NCBI GenBank assembly: GCA_003551945.1
Contig: PUNZ01000184.1
Coordinates: 1 to 7,191 of the forward strand
DNA length: 7,191 bases
Reading direction: 5' to 3'
Source of the DNA: Halovenus sp.
Lineage (GTDB): Archaea; Halobacteriota; Halobacteria; Halobacteriales; Haloarculaceae
Shown here one piece after another: positions 1 through 5,267 of this stretch (its first letter is position 1; every line of letters starts with the position of its first letter). The notes under the pieces are model-generated. The model had not been told where the DNA came from and ran no database searches. It saw only the letters and a list, made by a program, of their open reading frames with translations. A program made the translations under genes and the position numbers.

Positions 1-380
1 GCATCCGCGATGGTTTCGTAATGCTCGATGAATCCCTGCTGTTCGGGTTTGTTGTAATACGGTGAAATGAGCAACAGTGCGTCCGCCCCGCTGTCTGCTG
101 CTCGCTCGGAGAGCGAAAGCGCCTCTGCGGTGTTGTTCGAACCAGTGCCCGCTATCACGGGGATATCCACAGCGTCGATGACTGCTTCGATAACGTCGAT
201 GTGTTCGTCGTGGCTGACCGTCGCGGATTCGCCGGTCGAACCCATTGGAACGAGGCCATCAACGCCTGCGGCTTCGAGTCGCTGGGCGTCCGCTCTGAGT
301 GATTCATAATCGATGCGTCCGTCTTCGTGAAATGGCGTGCACATTGCGGGATACACGCCGGCAAATGGGTGGTCTGTCAT
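1..380 (-). CDS. dapA: 4-hydroxy-tetrahydrodipicolinate synthase (DapA), N-terminal part, cut by the window edge
   Basis: DapA condenses pyruvate with aspartate semialdehyde, the first committed step of diaminopimelate/lysine synthesis, in the cytoplasm as a TIM-barrel enzyme. About 126 codons are visible from the ATG at 380-378; the rest lies left of base 1. The read-through protein opens with FAGVYPAMCTPF, then has GSTGE (residues 47-51, equivalent to the GTTGE loop that holds the pyruvate carboxylate), GTGSNNTAEA, and SPYYNKP with the tyrosine pair of the catalytic relay. The Schiff-base lysine and the second catalytic tyrosine would lie outside the window. Position two of the loop is Ser instead of Thr, which I recall as normal in haloarchaeal members. 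A TATA-like box lies about 40 bases upstream, so the leader is short. Related aldolases of the same superfamily (for example N-acetylneuraminate lyase or KDG aldolase) share these motifs, but the fit to DapA is best. Confidence 0.9.
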   Translation of the reverse strand, partial: MTDHPFAGVYPAMCTPFHEDGRIDYESLRADAQRLEAAGVDGLVPMGSTGESATVSHDEHIDVIEAVIDAVDIPVIAGTGSNNTAEALSLSERAADSGADALLLISPYYNKPEQQGFIEHYETIAD

Positions 381-414
381 GGTTGTGTGTTGTGTGTCGT
401 TTATCGTCAATAAC

Positions 415-427
415 GGTTATATTGGTC
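415..427 (-). promoter_or_regulatory. Putative TATA/BRE element of dapA
   Basis: On the minus strand the bases read CCAATATAACC-like, an AT-rich box within a GC-richer surrounding, about 35-47 bases before the dapA ATG. With the usual archaeal spacing of roughly 25 bases to the start site, the leader would be about 10-15 bases. No clear Shine-Dalgarno sequence precedes the ATG. This is inference from spacing and composition only. Confidence 0.4.
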
Positions 428-550
428 GATACAATCACGAAACTGGCGGATATCAATCGCCAATTTCACATCGGTAAACCGACCCGAGACAGCGGTGCCA
501 CGGCTGCCACGAGCCACCTTACGCACGCTTGCGCTTCGAAAAGAGTGACT

Positions 551-594
551 CACTGCTCGCTGGTCGGATGCGGTTTCCGACTGGCCGAGCAGTG
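551..594. repeat. Imperfect hairpin between dapA and the NYN gene
   Basis: The outer arms CACTGCTCG (551-559) and CGAGCAGTG (586-594) pair perfectly over nine bases. Inner arms GTCGG (563-567) and CCGAC (577-581) pair over five, leaving a nine-base loop and a small internal loop. An 11-base palindrome AGTGAcTCACT (544-554) overlaps the left arm. It lies about 100 bases before the NYN start and about 170 before dapA. It could be an operator, a terminator-like stem, or part of a structured RNA; nothing in the sequence decides which. Confidence 0.5.
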
Positions 595-638
595 CGTCGC
601 ATATCTGTATTCCTAGCGAGCACCCTCTTATGTGTTCT

Positions 639-661
639 GTTGTCAACTTCTCGGTGACAAC
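639..661. promoter_or_regulatory. Inverted repeat near the expected start site of the NYN gene
   Basis: GTTGTCA (639-645) and TGACAAC (655-661) form a perfect seven-base inverted repeat with a nine-base spacer, 31 bases before the preferred ATG at 693. An AT-richer stretch at 625-634 (CTCTTATGTG) lies just upstream and could serve as the TATA element, in which case the repeat would cover the transcription start. That geometry fits a repressor operator, but no matching regulator can be named. Confidence 0.4.
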
Positions 662-692
662 GCATTTGAGACTGGCCCGATAGATGGGTGGT

Positions 693-1190
693 ATGAAAGA
701 AATTCACCCAGCACAACGCGTTGCCGTGCTGGTCGATGCCCAGAACCTCTATCACAGTGCCCAGAGCGTTTATACCCGGAATATCGATTATGCGTCATTG
801 CTTGAAGAGGCCGTTGCTGGCCGCGAACTCACACGCGCTATCTCGTATGTCATTCGTGCAGACTCACCGGATGAAGAGTCGTTTTTCGACGCGTTGGAGG
901 ATATCGGCTTTGAGACCCGAATCAAAGATATCCGAACGTTCCCTGATGGCAGCAAAAAGGCGGACTGGGATGTCGGAATGAGCCTTGATGCGGTGACGCT
1001 TGCTAATCACGTCGACACGATTGTTCTCTGTACCGGTGACGGTGATTTCGCCCGACTGTGTAGCCACCTGAAACACGAAGGTGTCCGGGTCGAAATCGTC
1101 TGTTTCGCTGAATCTGCCGCAGACTCGCTTATTGACGCGGCTGATGCCTTTACTGATATCAGCGAGGATACGGAGACGTATCTCCTGTAA
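693..1190 (+). CDS. NYN-domain (LabA/DUF88-type, PIN-like) protein
   Basis: This 165-residue protein is a single NYN domain, a PIN-like fold found in RNases and their relatives and expected to use acidic residues to hold Mg2+ or Mn2+. Visible acidic motifs are VLVDAQNLY (Asp15, Asn18), KKADWDVGMSLDA (Asp91, Asp93, Asp99) and CTGDGDF (Asp116, Asp118). These sit at the ends of alternating hydrophobic strands, as in LabA-like proteins, so the active site looks intact. Cytoplasmic; no signal or membrane segment. Substrate unknown; an RNA-cleaving role is inference from the family. I chose the ATG at 693 over the in-frame ATG at 684 because GGTGG directly precedes it and because MKEIHPAQRV resembles the usual family start as I recall it. 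It runs alone, 59 bases before the next gene, which appears to have its own promoter. Confidence 0.85.
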   Translation: MKEIHPAQRVAVLVDAQNLYHSAQSVYTRNIDYASLLEEAVAGRELTRAISYVIRADSPDEESFFDALEDIGFETRIKDIRTFPDGSKKADWDVGMSLDAVTLANHVDTIVLCTGDGDFARLCSHLKHEGVRVEIVCFAESAADSLIDAADAFTDISEDTETYLL

Positions 1191-1216
1191 TCAACGTATC
1201 ATTCCCTGAGAACAAT

Positions 1217-1227
1217 CCCTAAATATC
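1217..1227 (+). promoter_or_regulatory. Putative TATA box of the LEA14-like gene (leaderless)
   Basis: CCCTAAATATC ends 23 bases before the ATG at 1250. With normal archaeal spacing the transcript would begin at or within a few bases of the start codon, giving a leaderless mRNA. The absence of a Shine-Dalgarno sequence (CCCCATAG precedes the ATG) agrees with this. Confidence 0.5.
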
Positions 1228-1249
1228 GGAACGCCATTTGACCCCATAG

Positions 1250-2539
1250 ATGGTGTTAAAACTTATCGCTAAAGTAGCCGTGATTACGCTGGTGCTGGGG
1301 GGCGTCAGCGTTGGTGGCCTCTTCGCGGCAGGGGTGCTTGGCGTTCCTGATGGAGGGCTCGAAGATAACCGCTGGGGTGAAGTCGATAACGACAGCATCG
1401 AGGTTCTCACTGACATTTACGTCGACAACCCGAACCCGTTTGGGGTCGGCGGAGATATCGATGCTGAGTACGATATCTATCTGCAAGAGACGCATATGGC
1501 AAGCGGACAGGAGGAGAACCTTGGGATTAGTTCCGGCGACAACGAGTTTAATCTCACCACGGACCTTTACTACCAGAACCTCTCTACGTGGTGGGTTGCC
1601 CACCTCGAAAACGATGAAGTGAGTGCGCTCGATGTAGATGCGACGGTGCATGCTTCGGTTGGCCCGCTGTCGGGTTCGCCGTCGACGACGTACTCTGATG
1701 AGATTGAGACTGACCTCGTGGGTGCGCTTGATGAGGGCTTTTCATCGTTTGAGGGCACATACAGCGGGACTGAAACCGACCTCCGGATTGCTGGGACCGC
1801 AGTTGAACCCACTATCGAGGTTGAAGATGTCACAACTGAGTGGGGTGATGTGACGGAAACCAACACGGAAATTATGGCGACGATGACCATCCATAACCCG
1901 AACGCCTATCCAATCCCGACGCCCGCCTTTGCGGGCAACCTCACGTTCAACGATATCTCGATGGCAAACTGGAACGCTGACGAGGTTGAGGTACTTGAGG
2001 TGGATGATGATGGTCTCATCCCGCCAGGGGAAACAGAAGAGCGAACTTTCGTTGTCGAGATGGATACCCAGCAAATCCCACACTGGTTTGCAAGCCACGT
2101 TGATGAAGAGGAGTTCACCACGATGGAAGTGACTGGTCAGTTTGCGATGGAAGTTGGTGGCAGCGAACTCACAATCCCTGAAAACGACGAGGCAATCACC
2201 TGTACGTTCGATGTAACGACGAGTATCTTCGTTGACCAGGATGACGGGGTCTCGGATGAGGGCTGTGACCTGAACCCGTTTGCGATGAGTGATGAGGAGA
2301 TAGATGATGCGAATGCGACGCACGACCCTGAAGAAGAGGAGACCGAAAACGGAGATGACGACGGATTACTCTCTGATTCGGATGATGACAACGATGAGGC
2401 AAACGATAGTGACGAAGAAACAGATGAATCAGATGCTGAGGAGGGAGACGAAGATGATGACAAAGAGGATGAATCAGACGATGACGAGGATGATGACGAC
2501 GGATTACTCTCCGACATCGGTCTCACGGCTACAACGTAG
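1250..2539 (+). CDS. Membrane-anchored protein with two LEA14/WHy domains and a long acidic C-terminal tail
   Basis: This 429-residue protein starts with a hydrophobic segment (about residues 4-32) that is a membrane anchor or uncleaved signal; there is no lipobox cysteine. Two related beta-sandwich modules follow, about 45-155 and 185-325. Each carries the NPN signature of LEA14/WHy (water stress and hypersensitive response) domains (NPNPFG at 60-65, NPNAYP at 216-221), and later a matching piece (WWVAHLENDEV at 114-124, HWFASHVDEEEF at 278-289), so the protein looks internally duplicated. The only two cysteines are Cys318 and Cys339, just after the second module; a disulfide is possible outside the cell. 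From about 345 to the end the chain is almost all Asp, Glu, Ser and Asn, bracketed by DDDGLLSD at 369-376 and 415-422. WHy proteins are linked to desiccation stress; any role here at the envelope is inference. Its own promoter and a downstream hairpin suggest a single-gene unit. Confidence 0.8.
   Translation: MVLKLIAKVAVITLVLGGVSVGGLFAAGVLGVPDGGLEDNRWGEVDNDSIEVLTDIYVDNPNPFGVGGDIDAEYDIYLQETHMASGQEENLGISSGDNEFNLTTDLYYQNLSTWWVAHLENDEVSALDVDATVHASVGPLSGSPSTTYSDEIETDLVGALDEGFSSFEGTYSGTETDLRIAGTAVEPTIEVEDVTTEWGDVTETNTEIMATMTIHNPNAYPIPTPAFAGNLTFNDISMANWNADEVEVLEVDDDGLIPPGETEERTFVVEMDTQQIPHWFASHVDEEEFTTMEVTGQFAMEVGGSELTIPENDEAITCTFDVTTSIFVDQDDGVSDEGCDLNPFAMSDEEIDDANATHDPEEEETENGDDDGLLSDSDDDNDEANDSDEETDESDAEEGDEDDDKEDESDDDEDDDDGLLSDIGLTATT
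2354..2511 (+). repeat. Duplicated 20-base segment bracketing the acidic tail
   Basis: Bases 2354-2373 and 2492-2511 are identical over 20 positions, both in frame and both encoding DDDGLLS. The region between them is a run of GAT/GAC/GAG/GAA codons for Asp and Glu with Ser and Asn. Exact identity in synonymous positions (GGA TTA CTC) suggests recent duplication or conversion instead of selection on the protein alone. Confidence 0.6.
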
Positions 2540-2546
2540 TCGCTGT

Positions 2547-2571
2547 CCCTGAAACGGAACAGGGTCTTTTT
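2547..2571 (+). terminator. Hairpin plus T-run after the LEA14-like gene
   Basis: CCCTG (2547-2551) pairs with CAGGG (2560-2564) across an eight-base loop and is followed by TCTTTTT (2565-2571), eight bases after the TAG stop. Archaeal termination depends mostly on the T-run. The same T-rich stretch lies 25 bases before the next ATG (2596), so it may double as a core promoter element. Confidence 0.4.
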
Positions 2572-2595
2572 CACCACCCGACGCAACTCACAGAT

Positions 2596-2835
2596 ATGAC
2601 TGAGGACGAACTTCCACAAGACCACCCGTTGCGCGATTCTCGTGTCCATGCGCTGATGGGACTGGTCACTGGTTCAATTATCGCTGGTGTGGGCGTGTTG
2701 CTGTTTGAGGGGCTGATGATGTGGTTGCTCATTGGTGTTGGTGTGCTTGACGCGATTACGACGCCCTACATCCTTGGTAAAGCAATCGAAGGCGAAACTG
2801 CAGACGGCCCAGAACAGGCTGTGGAGGGGTGGTAA
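2596..2835 (+). CDS. Small two-helix membrane protein, function unknown
   Basis: This 79-residue protein has an acidic, soluble N-terminus (about 1-16), two hydrophobic helices (about 18-38 and 41-60) separated by a very short turn, and an acidic C-terminus. Both ends should therefore lie on the same side of the membrane. I do not recognise a named family with confidence, though the opening with DHPLRDSRVHALMGL resembles small proteins I associate with this position in haloarchaeal genomes. The stop codon is one base before the ATG of the PUA gene, whose ribosome binding site lies in this gene's last codons, so the two are almost certainly translated from one mRNA. Such linkage hints at a shared promoter more than at a shared function. 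The start is the first ATG after the upstream hairpin; no Shine-Dalgarno is visible, consistent with a leaderless or short-leader transcript. Confidence 0.75.
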   Translation: MTEDELPQDHPLRDSRVHALMGLVTGSIIAGVGVLLFEGLMMWLLIGVGVLDAITTPYILGKAIEGETADGPEQAVEGW

Positions 2836-2836
2836 C

Positions 2837-3301
2837 ATGGCCGACGACGTTCCGGGATTGCGCGTTGTTGCTGACTATCAGTTCGGCCGCGGTGCTGGTG
2901 ACGCTCTGCTTCCAGACGGTGAAGACCGTGATATTACGCACACGAGTTCCGGTCGACCGCGACAAATCCACGTCGAGGAAGGACGCATCGGCACCTACGC
3001 AACGGATGGTCGATTTCGACTTGGCCTTGCTGGCGGCCGGCGGTTGCAGGAAGCAATCGATGGCTACCGCGTTGTCGTCGGGGACGAGAGCGAACCGTTC
3101 GTTCGTGAGGGGCGCAACGTCTTTGCAAAGTTCGTTAGCGACGTTGACGACGGTATTCGACCACACGATGAAGTAATTGTTGAGCACGAAGACGGCTCGC
3201 TGCTTGCGGTTGGCCGAGCAGAACTCTCCGGTGCTGGGATGAAAGAGTTCGAGACCGGTGTTGCGGTGAGCGTTCGAGACGGAATGCCCGAAGGGGAGTA
3301 A
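2837..3301 (+). CDS. Stand-alone PUA-domain RNA-binding protein related to the C-terminal part of archaeosine transglycosylase/ArcS
   Basis: This 154-residue protein resembles, from memory, the C-terminal RNA-binding portion of archaeal tRNA-guanine transglycosylase and archaeosine synthase, without any catalytic domain. Residues 8-76 (with VADYQFGRGAG at 11-21 and GRPRQIHVEEGRIGT at 39-53) match the segment that precedes the PUA domain in those enzymes. Residues 77-148 are the PUA domain itself (VVGDESEPFVREGRNVFAKF, then GIRPHDEVIV, LLAVGRAELSG and GVAVSVR). In the full enzymes this part grips the tRNA acceptor stem, so tRNA or rRNA binding is a fair inference. The start is set by GGAGG at 2823-2827, nine bases upstream inside the preceding gene. 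It lies 53 bases before nac and in line with the tRNA methyltransferase gene, which fits a role in RNA maturation or translation. No glycosylase or amidotransferase motifs are present. Confidence 0.82.
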   Translation: MADDVPGLRVVADYQFGRGAGDALLPDGEDRDITHTSSGRPRQIHVEEGRIGTYATDGRFRLGLAGGRRLQEAIDGYRVVVGDESEPFVREGRNVFAKFVSDVDDGIRPHDEVIVEHEDGSLLAVGRAELSGAGMKEFETGVAVSVRDGMPEGE

Positions 3302-3354
3302 CCGGCAGCGTCGTGAACGCAGGGCTTTTGATGGCAAAGAAAGAAAGGAGAGAT

Positions 3355-3732
3355 ATGTTTGGAGGAGGCGGCTTCGATTCGCGGAAGATGCAACAGATGA
3401 TGAAACAGATGGGTATCGACATCGACGAACTCGATGTTGAGGAGGTCATCATCCGCACAGCGGATGAGGAACTCGTCTTTACCGATGCCGATGTCCAGCG
3501 GATGGACGCACAGGGCCAGGAAACATACAACATTGTCGGCAGCCCGGAACGTCGTGACCGCGGTGACTCTGCCGCACTCGAAGGCGACGACGGCGAGGCA
3601 GACGACGCTATCCCACAGGAAGATATCGAGATGGTTGCCGACCGCGCAGGCGTGAGCGAGGACGAAGCACGGGAGGCACTCGAAGCAACGAACGGCATGC
3701 CACTCGACGCTATCCAGCAACTCAGCGAGTAA
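3355..3732 (+). CDS. nac: Nascent polypeptide-associated complex protein (archaeal NAC)
   Basis: Archaeal NAC is a homodimer that binds ribosomes near the exit tunnel and contacts emerging chains. The 125-residue protein has the usual order: a glycine-rich start MFGGGGF, basic MKQMG helix region, NAC beta-barrel (about 10-64, with VEEVIIRTADEELVF and AQGQETYNIVG), an acidic linker (about 65-85), and a C-terminal UBA domain (about 87-125, ending NGMPLDAIQQLSE). Length is normal for the family. The reading frame is open further upstream, with a GTG at 3313 and an ATG at 3331, but AAAGGAGAG lies just before the ATG at 3355 and family members begin MFGGGG, so I use 3355. It sits between the PUA gene and a tRNA methyltransferase gene one base downstream, an arrangement that joins nascent-chain handling with tRNA modification. 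Confidence 0.93.
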   Translation: MFGGGGFDSRKMQQMMKQMGIDIDELDVEEVIIRTADEELVFTDADVQRMDAQGQETYNIVGSPERRDRGDSAALEGDDGEADDAIPQEDIEMVADRAGVSEDEAREALEATNGMPLDAIQQLSE

Positions 3733-3733
3733 C

Positions 3734-4462
3734 GTGTCTCTGCTCTTTGTCACCGACGAACGGGAGTATCTGCTCGAACCGGGCGAAACCCTTGAATCTG
3801 ACTTGGGGATTCTTGAGGTACCCGAAGACGTCCAACCGGGCGACGAGGTCGAGACACATCTCGGGACGGTCTTTACCGCCCGAAAACTTCGTGGTCCAGA
3901 CCTCTTTCATCACCTTGAGCGCACTGGCGCGCCGATGATGCCCCGCGATGTTGGGCTGGTGATGGGCCACACCGGCATTTCGGGGGGCGACCGCGTTCTC
4001 GATGCGGGGACAGGGACGGGAATTCTTGCCTCAGCGCTCGGCCGCGCCGGAGCAACCGTTGTTACCTACGAGACAAACGAGGAGTTTGCTGAGGTAGCTC
4101 GTGACAATATGGAAACAGCGGGTGTGAGTGATCGCGTGACAGTCCACTCTGGGGACATAGTCGACGCGCTTGACGACCTCCGTGGAGAGGGCTTTGACGC
4201 GCTGACGCTCGATACTGGCGATGCGCCGACAGTGGTCTCAGCTGCTCCAGAGTTGCTCGTCTCCGGTGGGATGGTGGCCGTCTATTCGCCGTTTGTTGAA
4301 TCGACGAAAGACGTCGTCGAGACTGCTCGTGAGGCGGGATTAACCGATATCCGCTCACTTGAAACTATCCAGCGTGAGATGGACTTTGATTCACGGGGTT
4401 CGCGTCCGTCGACGGCCGGTGTCGGGCATACGGGCTATCTGACGTTTGCGCGAGTTCCGTAG
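3734..4462 (+). CDS. trmI: tRNA (adenine-N1)-methyltransferase, TrmI/Trm61 family
   Basis: TrmI-type enzymes use S-adenosylmethionine to make 1-methyladenosine at tRNA position 58, and in archaea also at 57, acting as tetramers. The 242-residue protein has a small N-terminal beta domain (about 1-55), then a Rossmann methyltransferase fold. Motif I is VLDAGTGTGILA (88-99), with an acidic residue at the end of the next strand (Glu113 in VVTYETN) for the ribose hydroxyls. FHHLERTGAPMMPRD (58-72) matches the segment before motif I in the family, and the C-terminal HTGYLTFAR is also typical. It starts with GTG one base after the nac stop, with no clear Shine-Dalgarno, so translation probably depends on termination of nac. 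Other small-molecule methyltransferases share motif I, but the N-terminal domain and pre-motif sequence make TrmI the best call. The gene runs toward the convergent membrane-protein pair, 22 bases away. Confidence 0.9.
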   Translation: MSLLFVTDEREYLLEPGETLESDLGILEVPEDVQPGDEVETHLGTVFTARKLRGPDLFHHLERTGAPMMPRDVGLVMGHTGISGGDRVLDAGTGTGILASALGRAGATVVTYETNEEFAEVARDNMETAGVSDRVTVHSGDIVDALDDLRGEGFDALTLDTGDAPTVVSAAPELLVSGGMVAVYSPFVESTKDVVETAREAGLTDIRSLETIQREMDFDSRGSRPSTAGVGHTGYLTFARVP

Positions 4463-4482
4463 CGAACCAAGAGAGCGTTCGC
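4462..4482. terminator. Short inverted repeat between convergent genes
   Basis: GCGAAC (4462-4467) and GTTCGC (4477-4482) form a six-base perfect inverted repeat with a nine-base loop, in the 22-base gap between two converging stop codons. There is no T-run on either strand, so a bidirectional terminator role is only a possibility. Confidence 0.25.
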
Positions 4483-4484
4483 CG

Positions 4485-4748
4485 CTAGTGGCCGTCGCCC
4501 TCCTCTCGCATATCAAGCACGTTCAGATGCATGATATGCAGATGGGTTCCAACGCCAAGGAGCAACAATCCAAGCCCGACAAACAGCGCGGGCATTACGA
4601 GAATATCATATACCTCCTGTAGTTGTGGAACTGCAAGCACGACGAGGCCGGCAAGAAAGGTGAGAACGATAACGCCGAATCCGGCCTGCAGATACCGATA
4701 GCAGGTCTTTGTATCTGGGAGCAGATGTTCCTTGTATCTGTCTCCCAT
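4485..4748 (-). CDS. Small two-helix membrane protein paired with the SHOCT protein
   Basis: About 87 residues: a polar N-terminus (MGDRYKEHLLPDTKTCYRY), a first hydrophobic helix (about 20-41), a short polar turn with PQLQEVYD, a second helix (about 51-69), then THLHIMHLNVLDM and an acidic end. The histidines after the second helix (70, 71, 74) are conspicuous; metal or haem binding cannot be claimed from this alone. Function unknown. It follows the SHOCT-domain gene. Two starts are possible. The ATG at 4754 overlaps the upstream TGA as ATGA, but GAGGA (4759-4755) sits directly against it. The ATG at 4748 has the same GAGGA six bases upstream, the better spacing, so I chose it. Either way the pair is translationally coupled. 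Confidence 0.75.
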   Translation of the reverse strand: MGDRYKEHLLPDTKTCYRYLQAGFGVIVLTFLAGLVVLAVPQLQEVYDILVMPALFVGLGLLLLGVGTHLHIMHLNVLDMREEGDGH

Positions 4749-4750
4749 CG

Positions 4751-5095
4751 TCATTCCTCGTTTGTCTCTCGTAGCTTTCGTCGGCGTCGGTCGAACTCTT
4801 CGTCGTCGATGTCACCGCGAGCGTAGGCTTCCCGGAGCGTTTCGAGAGCGCTGTCGTCGCTATCGGGTCCCCCTCCCCCGACCGAGTAGATGAGATAGCC
4901 GATAAGGAGCACAAACAGTAGCGGGACGAGCACCATCATCAGCCAGCCCCCGAAGACGAACCAAATCCCGTCACCCATATGTGACCATACTCCCGCCTGC
5001 GAGTGTGGCATGGCCGTCCACATGAGCATCGGAAGCACAAAGAGCAGTACGCCGACGACAATCGCCAGTTTGAGAAGCGTGTTCGCTTGTGACAT
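4751..5095 (-). CDS. SHOCT-domain membrane protein
   Basis: The 114-residue protein has two transmembrane helices (about 8-28 and 46-71) and a cytoplasmic-type C-terminus. After a glycine-rich hinge (GGGGPDSDDS) this ends in a SHOCT motif (about 83-109: ALETLREAYARGDIDDEEFDRRRRKL). SHOCT is a short C-terminal helical module, with the pattern of a helix, GxI, then EEF, thought to mediate oligomerisation; its partner is unknown. The helices lack catalytic motifs. The ATG at 5095 is preferred over the in-frame TTG at 5104. It is the first gene of a two-gene unit with the small membrane protein that follows, and the two probably act in the same membrane, which is inference from their coupling. 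CTTTCATATG about 26-35 bases upstream could be the promoter. Confidence 0.8.
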   Translation of the reverse strand: MSQANTLLKLAIVVGVLLFVLPMLMWTAMPHSQAGVWSHMGDGIWFVFGGWLMMVLVPLLFVLLIGYLIYSVGGGGPDSDDSALETLREAYARGDIDDEEFDRRRRKLRETNEE

Positions 5096-5120
5096 GGATA
5101 TCAAGCGGTCAGTGTGACCA

Positions 5121-5130
5121 CATATGAAAG
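5121..5130 (-). promoter_or_regulatory. Putative TATA element of the SHOCT gene pair
   Basis: CTTTCATATG on the minus strand ends 26 bases before the ATG at 5095. This spacing predicts a leaderless or near-leaderless transcript, in line with the lack of a Shine-Dalgarno sequence in front of the ATG. Confidence 0.35.
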
Positions 5131-5190
5131 GATAGGTTCTGTTTCCTTACTGCAGTTCTGGCTTCGAATATGCAGATATTACTGCTCTGT

Positions 5191-5207
5191 ACTTTGGAAT
5201 CCAAAGT
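5191..5207. repeat. 17-base perfect palindrome
   Basis: ACTTTGGA-A-TCCAAAGT is an eight-base inverted repeat around one central base, in the 172-base gap between the zinc-ribbon gene and the SHOCT gene. It lies about 60 bases after the zinc-ribbon stop and about 60 bases upstream of the SHOCT gene's putative TATA element. The form suits a dimeric DNA-binding protein; a role as a transcript end stem is less likely because no T-run follows. The rest of the gap shows nothing I can identify. Confidence 0.55.
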
Positions 5208-5267
5208 TAGGACCCGGTTACAACACTTGACGAGACAGTTCACGGCTATAGCAGTCGCCAGTCCCGC

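Larger units (their letters stand above)
381..692. other. Non-coding divergent intergenic region rich in inverted repeats
   Basis: About 310 bases separate the dapA start from the divergent NYN gene. No reading frame here has the acidic composition of the neighbouring proteins, and I see no tRNA or rRNA signature. It contains several inverted repeats: TGGCG/CGCCA (444-462), TCGGTaaACCGA (471-482), AGTGAcTCACT (544-554), a nine-base CACTGCTCG/CGAGCAGTG pair with an inner GTCGG/CCGAC (551-594), and GTTGTCA/TGACAAC (639-661). It must hold both promoters and could also hold operators or a small RNA. Confidence 0.55.

Noticed and set aside
299..616. Plus-strand open frame of about 105 codons across the dapA start and the intergenic region
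   Set aside because: Its product is basic and Cys-rich, unlike the acidic haloarchaeal proteins around it, it is antisense to dapA at its start, and it has no recognisable domain.
407..646. Minus-strand open frame in the dapA-NYN gap
   Set aside because: It needs a TTG start, has non-acidic composition, and spans the inverted repeats and the likely dapA promoter.
2137..2649. Long minus-strand open frame with a Ser-rich run
   Set aside because: The serine run is only the reverse reading of the Asp/Glu codons of the acidic tail; no independent start signal.
3064..3753. Minus-strand open frame of about 229 codons opposite the PUA and nac genes
   Set aside because: It is a shadow of two strongly supported genes, rich in Cys and hydrophobic residues without family motifs.
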